Below, in pieces: positions 7,039 to 14,634 of a stretch of 15,662 nucleotides of DNA. A program made the position numbers and the translations under genes. The DNA lies in contig JAGWML010000041.1 of NCBI GenBank assembly GCA_028873155.1, forward strand, positions 1 to 15,662. Reading direction: 5' to 3'. How positions within the stretch are numbered: the stretch's first letter is position 1; each line of letters begins with the position of its first letter. This DNA comes from Acidobacteriota bacterium. Lineage in GTDB: Bacteria > Acidobacteriota > Terriglobia > Terriglobales > Acidobacteriaceae. The notes under the pieces are model-generated. The model searched no databases and had not been told where the DNA came from. It saw nothing but the letters and a program-made list of their open reading frames with translations.

Positions 7039-7818
7039 CTAGCGCTGCACGGTGACCGAGAGCGGCTGCTGCAGTCCGAAGACGACGATGGACTCAGAGC
7101 GAATCACAAGCGCCTTGTTGCCCGTGAAGGCCGCCCCCGCCGTGCCAGCGCCGCCCCCGAGCAGGCCGCCGATGAGAGCGCCCTTGCCGCCGCCGGCGAG
7201 CGCGCCGATGAGAGCGCCCGCGCCCGCGCCGCCGCCGATGAGAGCCGCGGAGCGCTTGCCTTTGCCCTTTTCGCTGACGACATATTCGGATGCCGCCACG
7301 GGACGTCCGCCGATCTGCTGAAGCTCAATGGCGAGAACGCCGCTGCCTGCGAAGCGGCCTTGATTCTTCGAAGAGACGACGGCACCGGAGACTTGAGTTC
7401 CGCGTGGGAAGACGACGTCGCCGTTGGGCGTGGTGAGCGCGGAGGAGAGCTCGCCCGAGAAGGGATCGCCGACGTTGGAAGCCCGCGAGCTGAGAGTCTC
7501 ATTGATGCGGACGTTGATGTCGGCGCCGGGAGGGACGGTGAGGGTGACGGGCTGGGGCGCGGGCGCCTGACCGCCGGCATACTGACCGGGACCGCCGGGG
7601 CCGCCTGCGTATTGGCCAGGACCGCCAGGGCCAGATTGCGCGCCGGGACCGCCGGGGGCCGCGCCGGGTTGTGCGCCGGGAGCGCCGGGCTGTGCGGCGT
7701 TCTGCGATGTGGCGTCTGGAGTCGAGGTCTTTTTGCAGCCCGCAAAGGAAGCGGCGAGAGCGAAGGCCAGCGCGGCTGCAAGGACCGGGGCTGACTTAGG
7801 AGAAGCAATCTTGAGCAT
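7039..7818 (-). CDS. Glycine-zipper lipoprotein with Pro-Gly-rich linker
   Basis: 259 residues. The N-terminus (MLKIASPKSAPVLAAALAFA then LAASFAGC) is a lipoprotein signal with lipobox cysteine C28; Phe at -3 is slightly unusual. A Pro/Gly/Ala/Gln-rich linker follows (about 40-90), including two exact copies of GPGGPGQYAG (63-72 and 73-82). Next is a beta-rich domain (about 92-182) and then a glycine zipper (about 190-232, e.g. AALIGGGAGAGALIG) of the kind that packs into membranes. The C-terminus is a short strand-forming tail. I recall related proteins as widespread in Acidobacteriota without a proven role; a structural or envelope function is inferred. AGAGGA is placed about 8 bases before ATG (complement of 7816-7818). 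It is transcribed convergently to the regulator gene and in the same direction as otsAB, 142 bases beyond the otsB stop. Confidence 0.82.
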   Translation of the reverse strand: MLKIASPKSAPVLAAALAFALAASFAGCKKTSTPDATSQNAAQPGAPGAQPGAAPGGPGAQSGPGGPGQYAGGPGGPGQYAGGQAPAPQPVTLTVPPGADINVRINETLSSRASNVGDPFSGELSSALTTPNGDVVFPRGTQVSGAVVSSKNQGRFAGSGVLAIELQQIGGRPVAASEYVVSEKGKGKRSAALIGGGAGAGALIGALAGGGKGALIGGLLGGGAGTAGAAFTGNKALVIRSESIVVFGLQQPLSVTVQR

Positions 7819-7828
7819 AGTAGGGATC

Positions 7829-7843
7829 CTCTTGGTTCAAGAG
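7829..7843 (-). promoter_or_regulatory. Small hairpin over the lipoprotein ribosome site
   Basis: CTCTTG (7829-7834) and CAAGAG (7838-7843) form a perfect 6-bp stem with a 3-base loop. On the mRNA, the 3' arm contains part of the AGAGGA ribosome-binding sequence of the lipoprotein gene, so it could limit translation start. This is inference from geometry only. Confidence 0.3.
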
Positions 7844-7951
7844 AAGCGCATGTGTTTGCGCTCCGGGATTTCTCCGGCGATACAGCTGATGCCGGAAGGG
7901 AGAGATGAGAACGCCGCCACTACAAATGCGGAGGGGTAGCGCTCGTTCCCC

Positions 7952-7957
7952 ATCATA
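7952..7957 (-). promoter_or_regulatory. Possible -10 box for the lipoprotein gene
   Basis: On the minus strand this reads TATGAT, one mismatch from TATAAT. It lies just past the otsB stop. A -35 match is poor (TAGATG with 17-base spacing). A start near 7945 would give a leader of about 127 bases. The gene may instead be co-transcribed with otsAB. Confidence 0.3.
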
Positions 7958-7960
7958 CAC

Positions 7961-8824
7961 TCAGGCTGTTGCAGCATCTACGGATTCCCAGCGGGCAAGA
8001 AACGTTCGTAATCCCGCCGGAGGCTGGAGCCAGACGTCAGCGGCGGTGGCACGCCAGGCACGGCGCATCAGCACGCTGAGATGGGGACCGCCGGCCAGAT
8101 TGACGACGCGGAAAGCAGCTTCGTCACTTAAGTCGTCACCAAGGTAGGTCACGGGCGAGTCGTTGCCGGACTCCGCGATGATCTGACGGACTGCGCCGCC
8201 TTTGTCGCGGCCGACGCGCAACTCGATGCCCGCTTCAAATTCAAGGAGCGCAATGCCTTCAAGGTGCGCGAGCGGTTCAAAGAGCGCGCGGGTGCGCTGT
8301 TCGATCTGGCGCGCGCGCGCAGGTGGGTGGCCGCGCCAGTGCATCACTGCGGCGTTGGGCTTGTCTTCATAGAGTCCGCCGAGCGCGTCGCGGCGGAGGT
8401 GGGCACGGACCTGGTCAAGGCGGGCGCGCGCGGCAGGAGGCGCGTCTTCCAGTTCGCGATGGCCGTTAGGATGCAGGCGCTCGGCGCCGTGGAGGCCCCA
8501 GACCTCGATGGGATGATCGAGCGCGAGCATGGGCGCGATCTCCGCAGCGGGACGTCCGGTGATGACAGCGATGCGGGTGCGGCCCTGACGCTGGATGCGC
8601 TGGAGCTGCCGGCGCACTCCTGCCCAGGGGCGGGCCTGAAAGCGGTCCACTCGAAAGCCGGCGAGCGTGCCGTCATAGTCGAGCAAGAGAAGCGGACGAT
8701 GGCGCGCGTGCGCAAGCTGATGGAAGAAGCGATCGAGCGCAGCGGCGGCATCGGGAGAGATATCTTCGGCGCTGTGTCCGGCCTTTCTGCGAGGAGTCGT
8801 TGGATGCACGAGAGTGGTTGTCAT
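7961..8824 (-). CDS. otsB: Trehalose-6-phosphate phosphatase
   Basis: 287 residues, near the usual 250-290 for OtsB. The HAD-superfamily motifs are complete: motif I DYDGT (49-53, nucleophile D49, acid/base D51), motif II VITGRP (87-92), motif III lysine in GRDKGGAV (K208), and motif IV GDDLSDE (229-235). It removes phosphate from trehalose 6-phosphate to give trehalose in the cytosol. ATG (complement of 8822-8824) is chosen because it lies 7 bases after the otsA stop and because AGAAGG (complement of 8828-8833) overlaps that stop, so termination and re-initiation are coupled. About 40 residues precede motif I, which is typical. Upstream extensions of the same frame run inside otsA and are not credible. 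Together with otsA it makes a complete trehalose pathway. Confidence 0.93.
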   Translation of the reverse strand: MTTTLVHPTTPRRKAGHSAEDISPDAAAALDRFFHQLAHARHRPLLLLDYDGTLAGFRVDRFQARPWAGVRRQLQRIQRQGRTRIAVITGRPAAEIAPMLALDHPIEVWGLHGAERLHPNGHRELEDAPPAARARLDQVRAHLRRDALGGLYEDKPNAAVMHWRGHPPARARQIEQRTRALFEPLAHLEGIALLEFEAGIELRVGRDKGGAVRQIIAESGNDSPVTYLGDDLSDEAAFRVVNLAGGPHLSVLMRRAWRATAADVWLQPPAGLRTFLARWESVDAATA

Positions 8825-8831
8825 CGGCCTT

Positions 8832-11174
8832 CTATGCCAGTTTACGGTTCGACTCCGCGGAGAGTTGCGAGTCCGATTCGGGAGGTAGGGCGGCCGCGGT
8901 ACTCTCACTTTCGATGCGGACCTCGCGCAGAGCGCGCAGGACACTGGCGGCCCAGCGGTAGATGTTGAACTCGAGGACCTGGCGGCGCATGAGCTGCATG
9001 CGCTGGCGGCGCTCGTCGCGCGGCATTTCAAGACCGCGATGCATGGCATCGGCGACGCCCGAGATGTCATAGGGATTAACGACGAGCGCATCGCGCAACT
9101 CAACGGATGCACCGGTGAAGCGGCTGAGGATGAGCACACCGTCTTCGTCATCGCGCGCGGCCACGTATTCCTTGGCGACGAGGTTCATGCCGTCGTGGAG
9201 CGAGGTGACGAGGCAGAGATCGGCGATGCGGTACCAGCGGGCGACTTCTTCATGACTGCACTGACGCTCGATAAGAACGATGGGACGCCAATGCGCAGTC
9301 TGGTAGCGCTGGTTGATGCGGGTGGCGGTTTCTTCGACGCGGCGCTTGAGATCGGCATAGCTGGCAATGCGCGTGCGGCTGGGCGCGGCGATTTGCACGA
9401 GGGTGAGACGCTCGCGATGCCAGGGGTGCTGCTCGAGCAGTTCTTCAAAGGCGAGCATGCGCTCTTCAATGCCCTTGGTGTAGTCCAAGCGATCGACGCC
9501 GAGTGCGAGGGTCTGAACGCGGACGCCATGCTCGGCGAGGAGTTGCGTGCATCGCGCGGCGCGGGCGGCGTCCTCGCCGGCATCGTGCGCGTCACCCGTC
9601 ACCGCGGCGGGCAGGCTGTCAAAGGCAACGCTGATGGGGAATGGGCGCACGGCGGTGACATGGCCATGACGGCGGACCGTCATCTGTTCGCGGTTGGTGC
9701 GGGCCTCGATGGTGCGATCGATGGTGGCGAGAAAGTTGTTGCAGTGGAGCGGAATGTGGAATCCGATGAGGTCGGCGCCGAGAAGACCGTCGAGGAGTTC
9801 GGCCTGCCAGGGGCAGATGCCGAAGGCCTCGGGGTTGGGCCAGGGGATGTGCCAGAAGATGGCGACGCGCGCGTCGGGACGTGCATTCTTGACGAGGCGC
9901 GGGAGGAGCGAGAAGTGGTAGTCCTGCACAAAGACGATGGGCTCGGCGCAGTCTTTCATCTCGTCGAGCAGCGCCTGTGCGAATCGCTCGTTGACGCGCT
10001 GGTAGCAGGCCCAGTCGCTGGAGCGGAAGATAGGGCGCGTATGGGCGATGTGGCAGAGCGGCCATAGGCCCTCGTTGGCAAATCCATCGTAGTAGCCGGA
10101 CTCTTCTTCATTGGAGAGCCAGACGCGGCGCAGGGTGTAGCGCGGATCGTCGGGGGGAACGCGGAGACGGTCGAATTCGTCGACAGTTTCTGCGTCGGCG
10201 GACCCACTGCCACTGGCGACCCAGACGCCATCGCAGGCGCGCAGCACCGGCTCGATGGCAGTGACCAGGCCGCTGGGCGGGACGTGGCACACAATCGCCT
10301 TGCCCTGGCGCGAGTGAACGTACGGCTCGCGATTGGAGACAACGAAGAGGCGGCCGTTGCCGGCGTTGTCGCGCATGTGCACGGCGAGACGCTCGGCGGT
10401 CCAGAGGCTCTCGCCGGCTTCGCGCAGGCGCGCTTCGGCCTCAGCGGAGGCGCGCGCGCTGCGGAGGCTTTCTGCCATGGTCTCCATTTCGCGCGCGAGG
10501 GGCGAGAAGAGGCTGAGATCTCTCGCTGCCGCCTGCGCGGGACGCACGGGATGCCCCGCGCGCAGCTTGCGCAGGCGCTCGACGGCCCGCGTCATGGGCT
10601 GCAGGAGGAACCAGCGCACCATGAGGAACGTGATAAGCGCAATGAGGACGACGAGAGCGACGACGCGCCAGAAGCTACGCGCCCACACGGCATTGGCTTC
10701 ACTGCGAATGTAGCCGGCATCTGTGAGAAGGACAAGTGCGCCGGTGAGCTGATTGCCGTTGTGCAGCGGGAAGACTTCTTCCAGCCATTGGCTGGTGTCG
10801 TTGTGGCCAAAGGCGCTGATGATGGCTCCCTTGCGCAGGGAGCGCTGGAGGATGGCAGGAGAGAGCGAGTCGATGAGCACCGTGGAGCCTGCGGCGGTGA
10901 GCAGAGAGCCCTGCGCGTCATAGACTGCGACGGTCATGGCGGCGGTCCGCTGCATGAATTCGACGGCAAGACCCGGAAGCTCACGGCGGTCGCCCGCGAC
11001 GAGGTTCTGCTCGATGGAGGGCTGAATGGAAAGACCCATCCATCGCGTGCGACGGGTGAGCTCTGAGCGCAGGATGTGCTTGTGCGCGAGCACGTCGAAG
11101 TATGTGGAGGCAACCGAGACGAGCGTGACGCATGCAACCAGAGCAAGGATGAGGCGCAGACGGAAGTGGTGCAT
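8832..11174 (-). CDS. otsA: Membrane-bound sensor-HAMP-trehalose-6-phosphate synthase fusion
   Basis: 780 residues against about 470 for E. coli OtsA. The first 270 have receptor architecture: TM1 (6-28), an extracytoplasmic domain (about 29-166), TM2 (169-191), a HAMP-like segment with LQPMTRAVERL (190-201) and SPLAREMETMAESL (224-237), then a helical linker. Residues about 275-750 are a complete GT20 synthase joining UDP-glucose and glucose 6-phosphate. Residues align with the E. coli catalytic set at conserved spacing: R282 (R9), Y362/W371 (Y76/W85), D418 (D130), H442 (H154), R562/K567 (R262/K267) and D661/E669 (D361/E369). The usual GGL loop appears as SGL (301-303). ATG 11174 has a strong AAGGAGG site 7-8 bases upstream. 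Inference: an outside signal, perhaps turgor or osmolarity, modulates the synthase through the HAMP relay. It is the first gene of an otsA-otsB operon. The synthase assignment is near certain; the sensing role is not. Confidence 0.93.
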   Translation of the reverse strand: MHHFRLRLILALVACVTLVSVASTYFDVLAHKHILRSELTRRTRWMGLSIQPSIEQNLVAGDRRELPGLAVEFMQRTAAMTVAVYDAQGSLLTAAGSTVLIDSLSPAILQRSLRKGAIISAFGHNDTSQWLEEVFPLHNGNQLTGALVLLTDAGYIRSEANAVWARSFWRVVALVVLIALITFLMVRWFLLQPMTRAVERLRKLRAGHPVRPAQAAARDLSLFSPLAREMETMAESLRSARASAEAEARLREAGESLWTAERLAVHMRDNAGNGRLFVVSNREPYVHSRQGKAIVCHVPPSGLVTAIEPVLRACDGVWVASGSGSADAETVDEFDRLRVPPDDPRYTLRRVWLSNEEESGYYDGFANEGLWPLCHIAHTRPIFRSSDWACYQRVNERFAQALLDEMKDCAEPIVFVQDYHFSLLPRLVKNARPDARVAIFWHIPWPNPEAFGICPWQAELLDGLLGADLIGFHIPLHCNNFLATIDRTIEARTNREQMTVRRHGHVTAVRPFPISVAFDSLPAAVTGDAHDAGEDAARAARCTQLLAEHGVRVQTLALGVDRLDYTKGIEERMLAFEELLEQHPWHRERLTLVQIAAPSRTRIASYADLKRRVEETATRINQRYQTAHWRPIVLIERQCSHEEVARWYRIADLCLVTSLHDGMNLVAKEYVAARDDEDGVLILSRFTGASVELRDALVVNPYDISGVADAMHRGLEMPRDERRQRMQLMRRQVLEFNIYRWAASVLRALREVRIESESTAAALPPESDSQLSAESNRKLA

Positions 11175-11447
11175 GGCGTTCCTCCTTCTTTGGTTTTAGT
11201 CCATTCGATGCCTGTGTGAGGCGATTCACTGCCTCAGAATTTCGCCCGGATGGTCAAGCATTGAGAATTCAGCGGCATAGCGCGAACAATTTTCTTGCAG
11301 CCATTGCGCGAAATGGGAAACAGAAGCGCAGAGGAAGCGAAGATTCGCGGGTCGAGTTTCGTCGCATCACAGAGGCGGGTCATGCGCTATTCTGTGCAGA
11401 AGAGCTGCTACGCTCTGCATTCTGCATGTGATGTTCAAGGCGGGAGA
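11175..11447. other. Divergent intergenic region between otsA and mlaE
   Basis: This is a non-coding spacer between oppositely oriented genes. It contains the strong otsA ribosome site on the minus strand just before 11174. On the minus strand there is a TTGACC (complement of GGTCAA in GGATGGTCAAGC near 11250) without a convincing -10 at 16-18 bases. On the plus strand the dyad TTCTGTGCAGAA lies at 11390-11401, with AGAGC-TGCTAC-GCTCT at 11401-11416. Open frames here have no gene-like features. Confidence 0.45.
11406..11414 (+). promoter_or_regulatory. Possible extended -10 element for mlaE
   Basis: TGCTACGCT fits TGnTAnnnT and ends 33 bases before the chosen mlaE ATG, close to the 37-base distance seen before araD and the dehydrogenase. 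The box is the loop and arm of a small hairpin (11401-11416). No good -35 is seen. Confidence 0.3.
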
Positions 11448-12233
11448 ATGGCGATAGACCCGATCGGCAATGCTGCCAAGCGCATCCTCCTCACCGTGCA
11501 GGATTACTCCCTGTTTTCCTACCAGGCGTTTCTGAATCTTTTTCACCCGCCGATTTATTGGGCGGATTTTCTGATGCAGTCGGACATTATCGGCGTGGGA
11601 TCGCTGTCGATTGTGGTGTTGTCTGGCCTGTCGACGGGCGGCGTGCTTGCGCTGCAGTCGGCGGCGACGCTTTCTGCATTTGGCGCGACGGCGGTGACGG
11701 GACAGTTTGTGAGCCTGACGATGATTCGTGAGCTGGGGCCGGTGCTGACGGGCGTGATGGTGTCTGGGCGGAATGCCTCGTCGATGGCGAGCGAACTGGG
11801 CTCGATGGTGGTGACGGAGCAGATTGACGCAATGCGCGCGCTGGGCGTGGACCCGCTGCGCAAGCTGGTGACGCCGCGCATCTTTGCGAGCATTTTGATG
11901 CTGTTCTTCCTGACGATTGTGGCCGATGCGTGCGGCATCATGGGTGGCGGACTGGTGACGGTGCTGATGAATCACCAGAACGGAACACAGTATCTCAACA
12001 TGGCGTGGGAGCATCTGCGGCTGCCGGATATTGTGCAGGGACTGGTGAAGCCGCTGTTCTTCGGCTACATTCTCGCATCGATTGGCTGTTTCTATGGCAT
12101 CCGCACGACCGGCGGCACGCAGGGCGTGGGGCGGTCGACGATTTCTGCGGTGGTCAATGCGTCGGTGCTGATCATCTTTGTGGATTTTCTGATCAGTCGG
12201 TTGATTCTGACGTTGTTCGCGGGTTGGATGTGA
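11448..12233 (+). CDS. mlaE: MlaE-family ABC lipid-transport permease
   Basis: 261 residues, the normal length for MlaE. It has several hydrophobic helices (about 48-70, 92-108, 146-172, 200-216, 236-258). The family core is clear: IRELGPVLTGVMVSGR (93-108), then SELGSMVVTEQIDAMRALG (115-133) and the DP...LVTPR segment (135-144). MlaE proteins form the inner-membrane channel subunit of transporters that move phospholipids between inner and outer membranes. ATG 11448 is preceded by GGCGGGAGA, a close ribosome site, and gives a family-like N-terminus. Frame extension upstream to 11295 lacks family similarity. The stop overlaps the next gene's GTG by 4 bases (ATGTGA), so it is coupled to the ATPase gene. 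Substrate (phospholipid or sterol-like lipid) cannot be decided. Confidence 0.93.
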   Translation: MAIDPIGNAAKRILLTVQDYSLFSYQAFLNLFHPPIYWADFLMQSDIIGVGSLSIVVLSGLSTGGVLALQSAATLSAFGATAVTGQFVSLTMIRELGPVLTGVMVSGRNASSMASELGSMVVTEQIDAMRALGVDPLRKLVTPRIFASILMLFFLTIVADACGIMGGGLVTVLMNHQNGTQYLNMAWEHLRLPDIVQGLVKPLFFGYILASIGCFYGIRTTGGTQGVGRSTISAVVNASVLIIFVDFLISRLILTLFAGWM

Positions 12234-13069
12234 CAGCATCGGTTGCAGAGACGGCGCGCAGTGCTGCTTCCCAAGCGGAAGCTGAGCCGGTGCTGTGTTT
12301 CTGCGATGTGACGCTGAGCTTTGCAGGGCCGCCGGTGCTCGAAGAGATCAGTTTCAAGGTTGCGCCGGACGAGACACGCATTGTGCTTGGGCCAGTGGGC
12401 GTGGGCAAGAGCGTGCTGCTGAAGCTGGCGAACGGACTGCTGCGGCCGGATGCGGGAACCATTCGTCTGTTTGGAGAGGACATCGCCCGCATGCGCGAGG
12501 AGGATCTGTTTGCGCAGCGCACACGGACGGGAATGGTCTTCCAGGAGGGTGCGCTGTTTGACTCGCTCACGGTGCGGGACAATGTAGCGTATCAACTGAT
12601 CCAGGAGCAGGTGGCTGACGCGGAGATTGACACGCGCGTGCTGGAGGCGCTGCGATTCGTAGGGTTGGAAGAGACGTTTCAGATGTTTCCGAGCAGTCTC
12701 TCCGGCGGTATGCGGCGCAGAGTAGCGATTGCGCGGGCGCTGATTCATCGACCCGAGCTGCTTCTCTATGACTCGCCGACGGGCGGTCTGGACCCGGTGA
12801 CTTCGACCACGATTATTGAACTGATTGTGAAGCAGCGCGATGTGTACCACACGCCGTCGCTGCTGGTGACGCACCGGCTGCAGGATGCATTTGTGATGTG
12901 CACGCACCGCTACAGCACAGAAGCGGGCGCAATGGTGGCTCTGCCGGAGGGCGAGGTGAACACGAAGACCACGTTCCTGATGCTGGCAGAGGGGCGGCTG
13001 ATCTTTGACGGGACCCTCGAAGATCTCGTGCGCAGCAAGGACCCGTTTGTGCGGGAGTTCCTGGCGTAA
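12230..13069 (+). CDS. mlaF: MlaF-like ABC transporter ATP-binding protein with Walker B Glu replaced by Ser
   Basis: 279 residues from the GTG start at 12230, which overlaps the mlaE stop by 4 bases. ABC motifs: Walker A GPVGVGKS (54-61), Q-loop Q105 in VFQEGALF, signature LSGGMRRRVAIARAL (157-171), Walker B LLLYD (D181), D-loop GGLDP (185-189) and H-loop H215. The residue after the Walker B Asp, normally the catalytic Glu, is Ser (S182, TCG at 12773-12775). A stretch of about 16-20 extra residues (about 227-247) lies between the H-loop and the last strands. It should power MlaE-linked lipid movement. The loss of the Glu predicts slow or altered hydrolysis, or use of another base; the remaining motifs look intact, so it is not a decayed gene. 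A longer reading upstream runs inside mlaE and is not credible. Confidence 0.9.
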   Translation: MTASVAETARSAASQAEAEPVLCFCDVTLSFAGPPVLEEISFKVAPDETRIVLGPVGVGKSVLLKLANGLLRPDAGTIRLFGEDIARMREEDLFAQRTRTGMVFQEGALFDSLTVRDNVAYQLIQEQVADAEIDTRVLEALRFVGLEETFQMFPSSLSGGMRRRVAIARALIHRPELLLYDSPTGGLDPVTSTTIIELIVKQRDVYHTPSLLVTHRLQDAFVMCTHRYSTEAGAMVALPEGEVNTKTTFLMLAEGRLIFDGTLEDLVRSKDPFVREFLA

Positions 13070-13123
13070 GAAGCCGGGTTCTGTGTGCGTAAAAGAGAGA
13101 TGCGAGCAGGATGGATGATAGCC

Positions 13124-14554
13124 ATGAAGAGACGGAGACTGCTTGCGACAGTGACTCTTGTGGCGCTGCTCTTGTTCGCGCCGCGCGCGGACGCGTATTC
13201 CTTGCTGACGCATGAGCAACTGATCGACCTGACGTGGCAGAACTCGATTGTGCCGCTGCTGAAGAGCCGGTATCCCGCGCTGACCGCGGCGCAACTGGAA
13301 GAGGCGCGCGCATATGCGTATGGCGGCTGTGTGATTCAGGATATCGGCTACTATCCATTTGGCGATCCGCGCTTCTCCAATCTGACGCACTATGTGCGGT
13401 CAGGCGATTTCGTGGTGAATCTGCTGCGCAACGCGCAGAATGCCGACGAACTGGCTTTTGCGATTGGCGCGCTGTCGCACTATATTGGCGACTCGATTGG
13501 GCACGCGACGGCGACCAACCTGGCGGTGCCGGAGGACTTTCCGAAGCTGCGCAGGAAGTATGGCCTGGTGGTGAGCTACGCCGAGGGGCGGCATCAGCAT
13601 GTGCAGACGGAGTTTGGCTTCGACATTAACGAAGTGGCGCATCACCGCATGGCGCCGCTGCGCTTTTTGCGACATGTGGGACTGAAGGTGCCGGTGCGGC
13701 AACTGGCGCTTGCCTACTACCAGACATACGGATTGACAGAAGACTTTTCAGTGGTGAAGGGGCGGCGCTTCAATGTGCCGGGGTTCCGGTTTGCGACGCG
13801 AACGTTTATTCCGCGGATTGCGTATGCGGTGACGATGCTGCACCGCAGGCACGAGCCAGCGGAGCCGGAGAATGCGGAGTTTCGGGAGCTGGTCAAGGAA
13901 ATTGACGGGGCTGACGCGGAGAACAACTGGAGCGCGTATCGCACGAAGGCTGGCTTTGAGACCTATGCGCTGGCCGCAGTATTGGCCGTGCTGCCCAAGG
14001 TGGGACCGCTGAGCGAGGTGGCGGTGAAAGACCCGAGCACGACAACCGAGGCGGACTACATTCACAGTCTCACGGTTTCGCTGGCGGTGTTGCGTGCAAT
14101 GCTGGCGCGGCTGACGCCGCCGGAGTCGCGCAATCCGACTGAAGGCGCAGCGGCGCCGAAGGCATTCTCGCGCAGGCTGCTGGCGCAGATGCTGGAGGAT
14201 CCGGCGATGAGCAATGTGATTCTGCTGCGGCCGACAGACCCACTGCATCCACTGCCGAATCGCGATCTGGACACGGGCTATGTGGTGCAGCCGGGCGGGT
14301 ATCCGCTGACGGACGCGACCTATGCAGACTTGCTGCGGCGGCTGGCGCGCAGGCCCACGCAGCCGATTCCGCCGGGAATCAAAGACGACATTGAGGCGTA
14401 TTACGCGAACCCGGATGCGCCGAACACGACCAGGCGCGACACAAAGCGCTGGGCGCAGGTGCAGACAGACCTGAAGACGCTGGCAACAATGCAGACGAGC
14501 CGCGCTCCTGAGCCGTATCCGACGTATGCGGACAGTATTGATGAAGACGAATAG
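13124..14554 (+). CDS. Secreted zinc-dependent phospholipase C-like protein with long C-terminal extension
   Basis: 476 residues from ATG 13124. The N-terminus is a classic signal peptide (MKRRRLLATVTLVALLLF, cleavage likely after ADA at 22-24), giving an exported protein. Metal-ligand residues resemble bacterial Zn-dependent phospholipase C: H30, D73, H89, H119 and D123 in ALSHYIGD, H127, then H159 and E163 in HVQTE. The H119-D123 and H159-E163 spacings match B. cereus PLC (H118-D122, H142-E146). After about residue 200 there are roughly 275 residues I do not recognise, ending in an acidic tail. The expected reaction is phospholipid head-group hydrolysis; a P1 nuclease-like fold is an alternative. 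In-frame starts also exist at 13085 (GTG), 13100 and 13115; 13124 was chosen for the signal peptide. It lies 54 bases after mlaF and probably shares its transcript. Confidence 0.78.
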   Translation: MKRRRLLATVTLVALLLFAPRADAYSLLTHEQLIDLTWQNSIVPLLKSRYPALTAAQLEEARAYAYGGCVIQDIGYYPFGDPRFSNLTHYVRSGDFVVNLLRNAQNADELAFAIGALSHYIGDSIGHATATNLAVPEDFPKLRRKYGLVVSYAEGRHQHVQTEFGFDINEVAHHRMAPLRFLRHVGLKVPVRQLALAYYQTYGLTEDFSVVKGRRFNVPGFRFATRTFIPRIAYAVTMLHRRHEPAEPENAEFRELVKEIDGADAENNWSAYRTKAGFETYALAAVLAVLPKVGPLSEVAVKDPSTTTEADYIHSLTVSLAVLRAMLARLTPPESRNPTEGAAAPKAFSRRLLAQMLEDPAMSNVILLRPTDPLHPLPNRDLDTGYVVQPGGYPLTDATYADLLRRLARRPTQPIPPGIKDDIEAYYANPDAPNTTRRDTKRWAQVQTDLKTLATMQTSRAPEPYPTYADSIDEDE

Positions 14555-14634
14555 CTGAGACCCGCGGAGATTCACCTGGCAAAAACGAGCAGATCAAGTG
14601 TGCCCGTGCGCACTGGCTGCAGCGTCGGGCTGTC

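Noticed and set aside
8264..10067. Plus-strand open frames opposite otsB and otsA
   Set aside because: They lie antisense to clearly conserved enzymes, lack recognisable motifs, and their composition mirrors the coding strand.
11216..11431. Small plus-strand open frame (71 codons) in the otsA-mlaE spacer
   Set aside because: No ribosome site, no hydrophobic or conserved pattern, and it overlaps likely promoter sequence for mlaE.
13085..13123. Earlier starts (GTG 13085, ATG 13100, ATG 13115) for the phospholipase-like protein
   Set aside because: They add up to 13 residues before an otherwise standard signal peptide and have no better ribosome site. They remain possible, so this start is uncertain.
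14597..14614. Hairpin AGTGTGC-CCGT-GCGCACT between the phospholipase-like and dehydrogenase genes
   Set aside because: A 7-bp stem with one wobble, but no T-run follows and it lies where a -35 region would be; too weak to call a terminator or operator.
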